From CAYVQZ01 sp964453435 (GTDB taxonomy: Bacteria > Abyssobacteria > SURF-5), in assembly GCA_964453435.1 (NCBI GenBank), contig CAYVQZ010000042.1:1-48906 (forward strand): DNA of 48,906 nt. The letters run 5' to 3'. This document shows positions 8,830 to 17,193 of the stretch, piece after piece. Each line of letters begins with the position of its first letter. The first letter of the stretch is position 1. Made by a program: the position numbers and the translations under genes. A model generated the notes under the pieces. It was not told where the DNA came from. It did not search any database and was given only the letters and a program-made list of their open reading frames with translations.

Positions 8830-11274
8830 GTGACGAAAAAATCCGCACGCGCCGGGTCCTCGAAGCGGGCCAAGCCAAAGACACCCCGAACAAGAAAGCC
8901 GCCGCACATGTCGCTGGAAGAATGGCAGATTGCGCTTCGCCGGGAATTCGGGACCATCCAGAATTTCAAGATGAAGAACATTGGAGCCGAACCGATATTC
9001 TCGGAATTCATCATTCAGAACCCCACCACTGGAGGAAATTACAAGGTAGCCATCAGAGGCGGCGAACCCGGAGTCAACTATTGCTCGTGCCCGGATTTTT
9101 CCGTTAACACGGTCGGCACATGCAAGCACATAGAGTTTGCGCTCTCGAAACTTAAAAGAAAGCGTGGAGCCAAAAAAGCGTTCAAAGAGGGATTCCGACC
9201 TCCCTACTCCGAGGTGTTTCTTCGCTATGGAATGAACCGAGAGGTAATCTTCAAAGCGGGAACCGAATGTCCGCCGGAACTGAAGGAGATCGCAGACCGG
9301 TATTTCGACAGGTACGGCGTTCTCGAACCGGACCAATTCTTTGCCTTCGACGATTTTCTCAAAAAAGCCTCATCGCTCACGCATGAGCTTCGCTGTTACG
9401 AGGATGCCATTCAGCACATCGCCCACGTGCGAGACCAGGCGAAACTGCGGGAAACCGTGGACAGGGCCTTTCAAGATGGCGCAGAAAACGCCGCTTTCGA
9501 GAGATTAATGAAGGCATCACTTTATCCGTTCCAGCGGAAGGGAGCGCTTTTCGCGGCGCGGGCGGGCCGCTCGATTATCGCCGATGACATGGGGCTCGGC
9601 AAAACTATCCAGGCGATTGCCGCCTGCGAGATACTGGCCCGGCTGGTCGGTACGGAGCGAGTGCTGGTCGTGTGTCCGGCGTCTCTCAAACATCAATGGA
9701 AGGGCGAGATCGAAAGGTTCACTGACCGGCAGGCCACCGTCATCGAAGGCTTGCTCGCCTCGCGCCAGCAACTCTATAGCGCCGACTCGTTTTACAAAAT
9801 AGTAAATTATGATGTCATTTACAGAGACCGCGAGTATATCGCCCACTGGTCACCCGACCTCATCATCCTTGACGAAGCCCAACGCATCAAAAACTGGAAA
9901 ACCAGGACAGCGCAGAGCGTCAAGAAACTCGAGTCACCATATGCAATGGTCTTAACCGGGACTCCGCTCGAAAACAGGCTCGAGGAACTTCACTCAATCG
10001 TGGAGTTCGTAGACCGCTTTCAACTGGGTCCCCGATTCCGCTTCCTTCACAAACATCAGGTGACCGATGATGTGGGAATGGTGGTCGGCTACAGGAACTT
10101 GGGAAAAATCGGACAGACGCTTTCATCCATTCTCCTCCGGCGGACCAAGAATGAGGTGCTGCAAGAGTTGCCCGAACGCCTGGAGAAAAATTTCTTTGTG
10201 GACATGACACGGGAACAGATGAAACATCACGAAGAAAACAGGGAAATTGTCGCCCGCATCGTGGCAAAGTGGCGCCGACTCAAGTTCCTCTCGGAAACCG
10301 ACCAGCGCATCCTCATGATGGCGCTCCAGAACATGCGCATGTCGTGCAACAGCACCTATCTTTTGGACAAGAGCACCGACCACGGTCACAAATCCGATGA
10401 ACTTGTGACGCTGCTGGAAGAAATCTTCGAGGACCCGAACGCCAAGGCCGTTGTGTTCAGCCAGTGGTTAGGCACTCACGAACTGATTCTTCGCAGATTG
10501 GAAGGGAACGGATGGGGCCACGCATACCTGCATGGCGGAGTGCCCAGTTCCAAGCGAAAATATTTGGTGAAAAGATTCAGGGAAGATTCCAACTGCCGCC
10601 TTTTTCTTTCCACCGAAGCCGGCGGCGTAGGCATGAACCTGCAGAATGCGTCGGCCGTGATCAATATGGATTTGCCTTGGAATCCGGCGGTCCTCGAACA
10701 ACGCATCGGCAGAGTGCACCGCCTGGGCCAGCGCCAGCCGGTGCGGGTTGTGAACTTTATCGCCGCCGGCACCATCGAGCACAGCATGCTCTCGCTGCTC
10801 AGCTTCAAGAAGTCACTCTTCTCCGGTGTGCTTGACGGCGGGCAGGACGAAGTTTTCCTTGGAGGCTCCAGGCTGAAGCGCTTCATGGAATCCGTCGAGA
10901 AGGCCACCGCCTCCATCCCACAAGCCACGCTCGCGGAGGAAGAGCCTCCCGCAGCAGCAAAGGAAGAGGCGGAAAAGGAACCCGCCGCGGAGGAAATCGC
11001 TGCGACACCCGCCACCCGGCTAGCAGAGCAAGCCTGGGCTGAAGTCGCCTCCGCCGGTCTCGCGTTTCTTGAAAAACTGGGTGATGCGCTGGGGGTTGGA
11101 GCCAAAACCGGACAGCCCACAGAAAGAGCGGGAAAAATCGAATCGCCTCCTGACATGACGCGGGCATTGGTGGAAACAGATGAGACAGGCAGAACTTACC
11201 TCAAACTGCCGGCGCCAAATTCCGACACTTTAAAGAAAGTTGCGGACATCCTGTACAGACTGAGCGGGCATTGA
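8830..11274 (+). CDS. SWIM zinc-finger / SNF2-family helicase
   Basis: This 814-residue protein starts at GTG after AAGGAAAGAAG. A basic, disordered leader (residues 1-25) is followed by a SWIM zinc finger, CSCPDF...CKHIEF, at about 85-102. Then comes a complete SNF2/SF2 motor: Walker A in ADDMGLGKT (about 251-259), DEAQ box in LDEAQRIKN (about 346), TGTPLEN (about 377), motif V in FLSTEAGGVGMNLQ, and motif VI in LEQRIGRVHRLGQ (about 621-633). The last 130 residues are an Ala/Glu-rich linker and a short helical tail. Such proteins are DNA-translocating ATPases; bacterial members (HepA/RapA-like or phage-defence related) remodel protein-nucleic-acid complexes. No methylase or nuclease partner is adjacent, so a defence role is not supported here. 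Confidence 0.92.
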   Translation: MTKKSARAGSSKRAKPKTPRTRKPPHMSLEEWQIALRREFGTIQNFKMKNIGAEPIFSEFIIQNPTTGGNYKVAIRGGEPGVNYCSCPDFSVNTVGTCKHIEFALSKLKRKRGAKKAFKEGFRPPYSEVFLRYGMNREVIFKAGTECPPELKEIADRYFDRYGVLEPDQFFAFDDFLKKASSLTHELRCYEDAIQHIAHVRDQAKLRETVDRAFQDGAENAAFERLMKASLYPFQRKGALFAARAGRSIIADDMGLGKTIQAIAACEILARLVGTERVLVVCPASLKHQWKGEIERFTDRQATVIEGLLASRQQLYSADSFYKIVNYDVIYRDREYIAHWSPDLIILDEAQRIKNWKTRTAQSVKKLESPYAMVLTGTPLENRLEELHSIVEFVDRFQLGPRFRFLHKHQVTDDVGMVVGYRNLGKIGQTLSSILLRRTKNEVLQELPERLEKNFFVDMTREQMKHHEENREIVARIVAKWRRLKFLSETDQRILMMALQNMRMSCNSTYLLDKSTDHGHKSDELVTLLEEIFEDPNAKAVVFSQWLGTHELILRRLEGNGWGHAYLHGGVPSSKRKYLVKRFREDSNCRLFLSTEAGGVGMNLQNASAVINMDLPWNPAVLEQRIGRVHRLGQRQPVRVVNFIAAGTIEHSMLSLLSFKKSLFSGVLDGGQDEVFLGGSRLKRFMESVEKATASIPQATLAEEEPPAAAKEEAEKEPAAEEIAATPATRLAEQAWAEVASAGLAFLEKLGDALGVGAKTGQPTERAGKIESPPDMTRALVETDETGRTYLKLPAPNSDTLKKVADILYRLSGH

Positions 11275-11567
11275 GCGCATATCACAAAGGCAACCCTCAA
11301 AAACTGGCGTCGAAGGTGTTTTACAGTTAACTTCGCGAAGGACCCTGCGCTCGTACGCCCTCATGGCCGACCCTTTCGGGCCAGTTCCTGCCGCCGTTCT
11401 TCCTGCCCCGCTGAACGGATGCCGCAATCCCCGCGTCCGGCTTCGATATTTTCGGTAGGACCTTTATGATTATGCTGCTGGTTCCCTTTATATTCTGCGA
11501 ATTCTCGCATTCTTCTTTTCTCCAACCAAGCCTGTTTCCGAACGCTTCCGCGTTCGGACGTCCGTTT
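11275..11567. terminator. Convergent intergenic region with a strong hairpin (11538-11557)
   Basis: Between the convergent helicase and TauE genes is a perfect 8-bp inverted repeat with a 4-nt loop, CCGAACGC ttcc GCGTTCGG, at 11538-11557. It ends 10 bases past the TauE stop on the minus strand, which fits a terminator position, and a TTTT lies on the plus side (11565-11568). It could serve one or both genes. Nothing else is evident. Confidence 0.5.
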
Positions 11568-12359
11568 TCACACCAGTCCCGATCCGAGTGCCAAGGCAAT
11601 CCCCAGCAAAAGGACGCCTGCCAGGGTCTGCACTGTCTTCATGGTAACCTTGTGAAGAAAACGCTTGCCGAGCATTACGCCGGCGAACGCCGCGACAATG
11701 CCGGTAAGAATCAGCGGCCACTGGCCCGAGCCGATCGGGCTGTTTGTTTTCACAAACAAAAACATTGCCGCATAAATGGCGAGCCGCGCCATGTCCACCA
11801 TAAAACCGATGACCGCATTCGTTCCTACGAAGGACTCCGTCGAAATGCCCACTTTCGCGAGGAACGCCGACCGAAGGGCGCCCTGGTGCCCGGAAAACCC
11901 TCCAAAAAAGCCGGAAAGAACCCCCCCTGCAAACAGGTATTTGCGGTCAAACTTTAGTTCGCGCAGTCGCGGCAGAAGCTCGAATAGAGCAAAAACAAGC
12001 ATCAACAACCCCATGATAAGCTTAACGGGTGTAACCACCGCCGTTCGTGTGCCCAGCGAATACCTGGCGATCTCGCCAAAATGCGATACGTAGCCCAGCG
12101 CTGCGGCGCCCGCAAAAGCGGCAATGATTGCCGGAACTCCGAAGCGGATGACCAGTGCCTTCTCCGCACGCCTTCCAACAACAGCTATCTTGAAGATGTT
12201 ATTTGCCCCGTGAACGACGGCTGTGGCGGCAACAGCCACCTCGACCGGGAAAAACAGAGCGAACACGGGCATTAGAAGCGTTCCCAGGCCAAATCCCGAA
12301 AAAAGCGTCAGGCCTGATACAAAAACCGCAGCAATTGCAACTACGATATAACCCACCAT
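11568..12359 (-). CDS. TauE/SafE-family sulfite/anion exporter
   Basis: This 263-residue membrane protein has about eight hydrophobic segments and the two family repeat blocks: TLFSGFGLGTLLMPVFALFF near residue 17-37 and GGVLSGFFGGFSGHQGALRS near 145-164. TauE/SafE permeases move sulfite, sulfoacetate or other small organic anions across the inner membrane. It starts at ATG after AAAGGAAC. The neighbours give no sulfur-metabolism context, so the substrate is open. It is transcribed alone on the minus strand, converging on the helicase gene. Confidence 0.88.
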   Translation of the reverse strand: MVGYIVVAIAAVFVSGLTLFSGFGLGTLLMPVFALFFPVEVAVAATAVVHGANNIFKIAVVGRRAEKALVIRFGVPAIIAAFAGAAALGYVSHFGEIARYSLGTRTAVVTPVKLIMGLLMLVFALFELLPRLRELKFDRKYLFAGGVLSGFFGGFSGHQGALRSAFLAKVGISTESFVGTNAVIGFMVDMARLAIYAAMFLFVKTNSPIGSGQWPLILTGIVAAFAGVMLGKRFLHKVTMKTVQTLAGVLLLGIALALGSGLV

Positions 12360-12624
12360 ATGTTCCTTTCAATGAGACAGGGTCACTTACCGCCCTGTTC
12401 TCAGAATGCTTGCGCCTTTTTTAGAATCTTCAGCGCGGCCCACGCGACGATAACTGGCAGGGCTGCCATAGTCCAAGGTCCAGTCGATGCCGAATTGGCC
12501 GGTAGCGTGATACTTTCTCAAATGCCCGAAAAAAACGGTCATTCTTGACATTCATGTATCGTGTTCGCGGCGAAGCGCTATTCTGGCGCTGAAAGGCAGG
12601 CCAGGCGGCTGCCAGAGACTGGTT

Positions 12625-13088
12625 TTAGGAACGAAACATGGAGACGACGTAGCCGTATTCCAAAAATCGATTTCCAACTGTCTCCATCAGATATTCCTCT
12701 TCGCGCAGAATAGTCGGCAGATACGCCAATCCGAAAATCAACGTGTTTATAATCACCAGCGCGTAACTTTGCGTCACAAGGAGACAATCAAATAATTGCC
12801 CGAATACAATGGATTGCGAGCAACCGAGTACATACCGGTTGTGTTCAGGTCATCGGCTTTCTGTCTGGTATTCCGCCCGGAGGCGCCTTTCGGAATATAG
12901 CCTATGGCCATGATGCGAACCATGATACCTTTCAAGGATACGGTAAAGCACATGAATTCGTACGCCAGGTCCCAATCGTGTGAGTCAAAGGGAACATAAA
13001 AGCAATCCTTTTCAAGCCAAAACAATGGAATGATCAACAAAGCTGTGTTAACTGCGCCATCGAAATAGCCAATTGCCGCGATGTGCAA
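12625..13088 (-). pseudogene. Isoprenylcysteine methyltransferase-like (ICMT/PEMT) gene, frameshifted
   Basis: The first frame (13088-12774) encodes two or three hydrophobic helices and the family signature GRNTRQKADDLNTTGMYSVA then RNPLYSGNYL, typical of membrane methyltransferases of the ICMT/PEMT superfamily, then stops. Another frame continues immediately, from about 12787 to TAA at 12625-12627, with YALVIINTLIFGLAYLPTIL, REEEYLMETVGNRFLEY and VVSMFRS, matching the expected C-terminal half including the EE and FxxY elements. A single frameshift near the run at 12780-12790 explains it. The start is uncertain: only TTG (13088) is in frame after the preceding stop. Without the lesion the protein would be about 155 residues. 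The lesion may be real or a sequencing error. Confidence 0.7.
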
Positions 13089-13240
13089 GGTACTCTTGAA
13101 GTCGCAAGATGTGTCTCCTCATTCTGAAAACAGAAGGAATTGTCTAACAGCTAAAACTGCCGTAAACAAAATAAAATTGACGATACATCTGGACTGCGAG
13201 AAAAGAATCCTCGGGAATGTTGTCATGCGCCATAGGCGGG

Positions 13241-14650
13241 TCATAGGAGTCTCCATGCGACCAACATTCCGAAGAATCCGCCGCCATAAAGCGCCGGCAT
13301 AAGATAAAGCAGCATATTTTGCGGACCCGAGCCGGGAATATGTTCAGCGATCAGCTTTCGGATGGTTATCAAACTTAAGACAACTCCAATACCCATCAGG
13401 AGGAGAGAAAGGACTGTCACCACCGAATCGCACCAAACCGGCGGTTGCGAAAGCTGAAGGCTCTTATCGATAATTTTCTGTGCGGTTTCTATGCCGAGCG
13501 GGTCGGATACAGCATACTGCCAATAGGGAATGCGTGACGTCATCTTGAGTAGCGCCTTAATGGCGTGAGCGGCCGCCATAATCGGGATGAAGGTGATGCC
13601 GAAGCGGAGAAGGTAGTCGGCTACTGGGAGGCGTCCGCCCGCCAGGCGAAACAAGCCGAGTGGTAATAGCCAGAGCAACGCGGGCAAGAAAACGAACAGC
13701 GCCAGCGACTTCACCAAGCCGCGTTCCCATGCCGCACTCGCACCCAGTGCCCGCTCAACACTCGTTGGTATCCAAAGCAAAAGTCCTTTTGTCGTCGCCC
13801 ACTCGGTGAACACCTCGTAAATCACGAAGCCGGATACCACGAGACAGAAAGCTACCTGCGCTGCATTGAAGGGTTTGAGTGCCAATATGTCCTTGAACCA
13901 TTGCCTGGGGAACCACCCCGGATTGGGCCGGGTATCGAGCCCTGGATTGTTATGGTCACAGGCTTTCAAGCATTGCCCGCAGAGAAGGCATTGGGCATTA
14001 TCCTCCAACCTGGCGGGGTAGAGACCAACACCGCAACTCCGTCCCTGAAGTTCATAGGCGGTCTTGTTTGATATACATGATTTGTCCTTGCACTGAGTGC
14101 AGACAGACGTGTCCTTGACACGCCAGCCCATGGGGGATAGGCGCGCATAAAGCCCTAGTAAATGGCCCACCGGGCAGACATGGGCGCAGAACGTGTTGCG
14201 AGAAAAAATTAATCCGGTGATGATTGCTGTAGCGAACAATGCCAGCATATAGATTGCCATGCGAAAGGGGATTCGATGGATGGCCAATGTGTGAATGCCA
14301 AAGAACAGGATAAGTATGTAAAAGCCTGTGATCACCCACCCAGAACGTAATAAAATCGCAGGCTTGCGTTTCAAACCAACTCTGGCGGCCAGGGAAGCCA
14401 CCATTTCAATCGGGCATACCGTGCACCAGATGCGACCGAGAAATATCGCCGACAGAATAATCAGTGGCCACCAATAGGACCAGACAATCAGGTTGGCCAC
14501 GTTTGTATTGCGCAGCGCCATGGAAAAGGTCATGTCGTCTGTGTTTGCAGCAAATCCAACCGCTATCAGCAAAATGAATATGCCGAGCGTGAGTAGCTGT
14601 AACCCAAGGGGAAACCATGTGAATCTGTACAGGTGGTTTATTAGCTTCAT
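13241..14650 (-). CDS. Polyferredoxin-type 4Fe-4S membrane protein (NapH/NosR-like)
   Basis: The 469-residue protein has about ten hydrophobic segments and several cysteine motifs: GRIWCTVCPIEM, FCAHVCPVGHLLG, CTQCKDKSC and CLLCGQCLKACDHNNPG. The CxxxCP-type motifs at the membrane ends and the ferredoxin-like pair between them are the pattern of NapH/NosR/RdfA-like electron-transfer proteins, which pass electrons from quinol or ferredoxin across the membrane to a periplasmic reductase. The start is an ATG 15 bases after the PadR stop, with GAGGGGAAAGAG upstream, so it is the second gene of the padR operon. The partner reductase is not adjacent; the window's only candidate, the reductive dehalogenase, is more than 30 kb away. 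Confidence 0.85.
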   Translation of the reverse strand: MKLINHLYRFTWFPLGLQLLTLGIFILLIAVGFAANTDDMTFSMALRNTNVANLIVWSYWWPLIILSAIFLGRIWCTVCPIEMVASLAARVGLKRKPAILLRSGWVITGFYILILFFGIHTLAIHRIPFRMAIYMLALFATAIITGLIFSRNTFCAHVCPVGHLLGLYARLSPMGWRVKDTSVCTQCKDKSCISNKTAYELQGRSCGVGLYPARLEDNAQCLLCGQCLKACDHNNPGLDTRPNPGWFPRQWFKDILALKPFNAAQVAFCLVVSGFVIYEVFTEWATTKGLLLWIPTSVERALGASAAWERGLVKSLALFVFLPALLWLLPLGLFRLAGGRLPVADYLLRFGITFIPIMAAAHAIKALLKMTSRIPYWQYAVSDPLGIETAQKIIDKSLQLSQPPVWCDSVVTVLSLLLMGIGVVLSLITIRKLIAEHIPGSGPQNMLLYLMPALYGGGFFGMLVAWRLL

Positions 14651-14664
14651 TTAGCTCTTTCCCC

Positions 14665-14997
14665 TCATTCTTTCCCGAGAACAACTTCGCGGTACAGTTC
14701 CTCGACCTGATTTTTTAAGAAAGCGAGCGCCTCACGACCGCCCTCGGTTAATGAATATTCCTTCTTGGCGCGGAGACCGCCCCCCGGCTCGGTCTTGCGC
14801 TTAAGCCATCCCCGCTCTTCCAACCTCGCCAGCAGCGGATACATGGTCCCCGGACTGACCTCATAGCCGTGACGACGCAACTCCTGAATCATCCATTGGC
14901 CGATGACCGGCCCTTCATTGGCATGATGAAGGATGTGGACCTTCCAAAATCCGAGGAGGATTTCCCGCTGAAGCGCTTTTACGTCGGTTTTTTCCAT
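14665..14997 (-). CDS. PadR-family transcriptional regulator
   Basis: The 110-residue protein is a winged helix of the PadR family: LGFWKVHILHHANEGPVIG, then IQELRRHGYEVSPGTMYPLL, then ARLEERGWLKR and the wing residues RAKKEYSLTEGGREAL, and a C-terminal dimerisation helix. Its length is typical for the short PadR class. It lies immediately upstream of the polyferredoxin gene, and a palindrome covers its promoter's -10 region, so it very probably represses its own operon and responds to a small ligand or redox signal. I infer the signal relates to the electron-transfer protein it precedes. Confidence 0.9.
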   Translation of the reverse strand: MEKTDVKALQREILLGFWKVHILHHANEGPVIGQWMIQELRRHGYEVSPGTMYPLLARLEERGWLKRKTEPGGGLRAKKEYSLTEGGREALAFLKNQVEELYREVVLGKE

Positions 14998-15018
14998 TTG
15001 TCCCTCCGTGAGTATTTA

Positions 15019-15052
15019 CGATTACCGTAATCGAAAACCGTAAATTTGTCAA
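15019..15052 (-). promoter_or_regulatory. padR promoter with overlapping palindromic operator
   Basis: On the minus strand TTGACA (15052-15047), a 17-base spacer and TACGGT (15029-15024) form a sigma70-type promoter. A perfect palindrome, CGATTAC c GTAATCG on the plus strand (15019-15033), covers the -10, and extra half sites (TTTACG / CGTAAA) flank it. A bound PadR dimer here would block RNA polymerase. The palindrome sequence is seen; autorepression is inferred. Confidence 0.65.
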
Positions 15053-15335
15053 GCACAAAAAAACGGGATCTCCCAATGGCTGTCTCACGGCGTTGCTGGT
15101 CCGCGCGCCCGCTTCGACATCGCGAACCCTCCCGTCGCCGCATACCAGCCGAACCAACCGGCGCCAGGCCATTCCATCAGTGAAAAACGTGAACGTGCGC
15201 CTCCTGGCCCAATAGTGCAAGTTCCACTCCCATTTTTCCTTGACATGTTCCAAAAGAAAACCGTAACATATTCCCTTGAATGCTTAATTCAGGATTACCA
15301 GGACGAGCCAACAACATATGCCGCCGCTTTAATCC
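15053..15335. other. Gene-free stretch between padR promoter and the insertion sequence
   Basis: No gene is supported. A 112-codon minus-strand frame overlaps padR and its promoter here, but it shares no recognisable family. The right edge (15327-15335) is one copy of the target duplication of the insertion sequence. Confidence 0.35.
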
Positions 15336-15386
15336 GGGTGTGCGACATGAATGGCGAGAGTTGACGAATTGATTTCCTTTTGTTAC

Positions 15387-15419
15387 ACTTTCTGCAAGTA
15401 TTAATTACTTGCAGAAAGT
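15387..15419. repeat. Perfect 14-bp inverted repeat (hairpin) inside the IS, upstream of its first gene
   Basis: ACTTTCTGCAAGTA at 15387-15400 pairs exactly with its reverse complement at 15406-15419 around a 5-nt loop. It sits 38 bases inside the left end and ends 8 bases before the AAGGAG of the first IS gene. It could be a terminator-like insulator against read-through, a translation-control structure, or a transposase subterminal site; I cannot tell which. Confidence 0.85.
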
Positions 15420-15437
15420 AGGGAAAAGGAGCCCATC

Positions 15438-15827
15438 ATGTCAGAAATCAATCAGGACCTGGCAGCGCGACGCAGGGAGTTGATCGAGGAGTTGCGGAAC
15501 ATGGGAGAGTTCCGAAGAGGAAGCCTGAACGAGGCTTTTCGTCTATGCGGAAAATCAGGCTGCGCATGTCAAAGCGAGGGGCACCCCGGCCATGGGCCTC
15601 AAGTAACACTCACGTTCAAGAAAGAGGGAAAAACCAAGACATATGTTTTATCCTCCCTTGCCGCGGTAAGGGTGGTTGAGGGGCAACTGGAAAATCGTAA
15701 CCGGTATCTGGAGTGGTCGAAACGCTGGAGGGAGCTTAACGAGAGCATAAGCGACCAGAAACTAAACGAGGCGCTCTCAGAACATGAATCTGAGAGAAAC
15801 GCGCGGGAAAAAAAACGGCGGAGATGA
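15438..15827 (+). CDS. ISKra4-associated small protein (DUF6788-like)
   Basis: A 129-residue protein starting at ATG after AAGGAG. It opens with a charged helix (LAARRRELIEELRNMGEF). A cysteine block, CGKSGCACQSEGHPGHGPQ (about residues 37-55), looks like a small metal-binding element. A strand-helix part follows with YVLSSLAAVRVVEGQLENRN and RYLEWSKRWRELN. I recall this arrangement as the small protein that accompanies ISKra4-family transposases. Its last codon overlaps the transposase start (ATGA), so translation is coupled. It may assist transposition or DNA binding; direct evidence is lacking. Confidence 0.75.
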   Translation: MSEINQDLAARRRELIEELRNMGEFRRGSLNEAFRLCGKSGCACQSEGHPGHGPQVTLTFKKEGKTKTYVLSSLAAVRVVEGQLENRNRYLEWSKRWRELNESISDQKLNEALSEHESERNAREKKRRR

Positions 15828-17161
15828 TCCTCTCGGAGATCAAGTGGGAAATAGAGAGGCTTGTGGAAGTCGCCCTGCGCGACAGGGAAAAGCAAGGCGC
15901 GTTTGACTTCGAGGCCCTCGAAACGATGATTAAGGATGTCATGCTCAGATGTGGAGCAGTGACCGTTGAGCGGCTGCTTGAGCATGAGGACGGCTCCTCG
16001 CTGGGACGAGAGTGCGAGTGCGGAGGCGTCTTTGTGGCCCAGAAACGCAATCAACACAAGGCCATTTGCACGGTAGTGGGCACGGCCCGGCTTGCGCGGA
16101 CGGTGCAACGCTGTAACCGATGCAAGAAGCGGCGCGTGCCAGAGGATGTGGTCTTGGACGTGGAGCAGACAGGCTATTCGCCGGGGATGAGACGGATGAT
16201 GGCCAAAACGGGGGCCGATGAATGTTTCGACAGGGCCCAGCGCCGGATTCTGGACTTGGCGCGCATTGAGGTAACGGACAAGGACGTGGAACGCTTTGCG
16301 GAAGCGGTCGGCGAGGATGTGGCTCGATGGGAGCAACGCCGCGTCGGGGCGGCGTTTACGGAACAGAGAATAGATGGCTCGCAGGCGCCGCCCACGCTCT
16401 ACATTGCGATCGACGCCACCGGCGTGCCGGTTTTGCGGCGCGAGACAGAAGGGCGTCGAGGCAAATCGGAGGAGCAAATCGCGCGCAACCGCGACGTTAA
16501 ATTGGGAGCGGTGTTCACGCAAACCACTGTGGACAAGGACGGCAATCCGGTTCGCGACGCCCACTCCACCAGCTATGCGGGAAAGATCGAAACATCAGAG
16601 AGCTTCGGGCCACGCCTATACGCAGAGGCCAGACGCAGGGGGCTTGAGACTGCGGGGCGAGTGATCGTGCTTGGCGACGGGGCGCCTTGGATATGGAATC
16701 TTGCGGACATGCAGTTCCCAAAAGCGATTCAGGTTCTCGACTACTATCATGCGGCCGAGCACGTGGGTAATGTGGCTCGTTTGCTGTATCCAGAGGATGA
16801 TGAGCAAAGAAAAACTTGGCTGAGACTTGCAAAAGACATGCTTCGGGAAGGACAGATAGAGGCGCTTATTCAGATCCTTCGCTCGATTCGAACAAGAGGA
16901 GCAAAGAGAACCGCCGTCGAAAAGGAAATCGAGTACTTTGACAACAACAAACAACGCATGCAGTACAACAGATACCGAGAAAACAGCCTGTTCATCGGCT
17001 CGGGGGTCATTGAAGCTGGCTGCAAGAGCCTGATAGGCGGCCGTCTCAAACAGTCAGGAATGCATTGGAGCGTCCGCGGCGCAAACGCAATCATCGCGCT
17101 CCGCTGCTGCATAAAATCCGGCCTCTTCGAGGACTACTGGGAATCTCGGCGCGTCGCCTGA
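15824..17161 (+). CDS. ISKra4-family transposase
   Basis: The 445-residue protein has the DDE transposase arrangement of this family. The first Asp is in LYIAIDATGVPVLRR, the second in RVIVLGDGAPWIWNLAD, and the Glu is in FIGSGVIEAGCKSLIGGRLK. There are also N-terminal zinc-finger-like cysteines (CECGG and CNRCKKRR) and a HAAEHVGN helix. The length and the intact motifs indicate an active-looking enzyme. It cuts and joins the element's terminal repeats. It starts at ATG overlapping the stop of the upstream gene; the stop is 10 bases before the right terminal repeat. Confidence 0.92.
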   Translation: MILSEIKWEIERLVEVALRDREKQGAFDFEALETMIKDVMLRCGAVTVERLLEHEDGSSLGRECECGGVFVAQKRNQHKAICTVVGTARLARTVQRCNRCKKRRVPEDVVLDVEQTGYSPGMRRMMAKTGADECFDRAQRRILDLARIEVTDKDVERFAEAVGEDVARWEQRRVGAAFTEQRIDGSQAPPTLYIAIDATGVPVLRRETEGRRGKSEEQIARNRDVKLGAVFTQTTVDKDGNPVRDAHSTSYAGKIETSESFGPRLYAEARRRGLETAGRVIVLGDGAPWIWNLADMQFPKAIQVLDYYHAAEHVGNVARLLYPEDDEQRKTWLRLAKDMLREGQIEALIQILRSIRTRGAKRTAVEKEIEYFDNNKQRMQYNRYRENSLFIGSGVIEAGCKSLIGGRLKQSGMHWSVRGANAIIALRCCIKSGLFEDYWESRRVA

Positions 17162-17193
17162 ACCACTATCTATGTCGCACACCCCTTTAATCC

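Larger units (their letters stand above)
15336..17184 (+). mobile_element. ISKra4-type insertion sequence, complete, with target duplication
   Basis: Both ends carry GGGTGTGCGACAT as perfect 13-bp inverted repeats (15336-15348 and 17172-17184 on the minus strand), with further partial matching inward. The 9-bp sequence CTTTAATCC flanks both sides as a direct repeat (15327-15335 and 17185-17193), the signature of recent transposition. The element is 1849 bp and holds two coupled genes: a small cysteine-containing protein and a 445-residue DDE transposase. A perfect hairpin lies between the left end and the first gene. It sits against the left end of an IS200-type element. The intact genes and exact duplication point to a young insertion. 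Confidence 0.9.

Noticed and set aside
8830..11274. Defence-island interpretation of the SNF2 helicase
   Set aside because: No methylase, nuclease or other defence gene flanks it; the methyltransferase remnant is 33 kb away.
14915..15253. 112-codon minus-strand frame overlapping padR and its promoter
   Set aside because: It shares the padR sequence in another frame and covers the palindromic operator; no recognisable domain.
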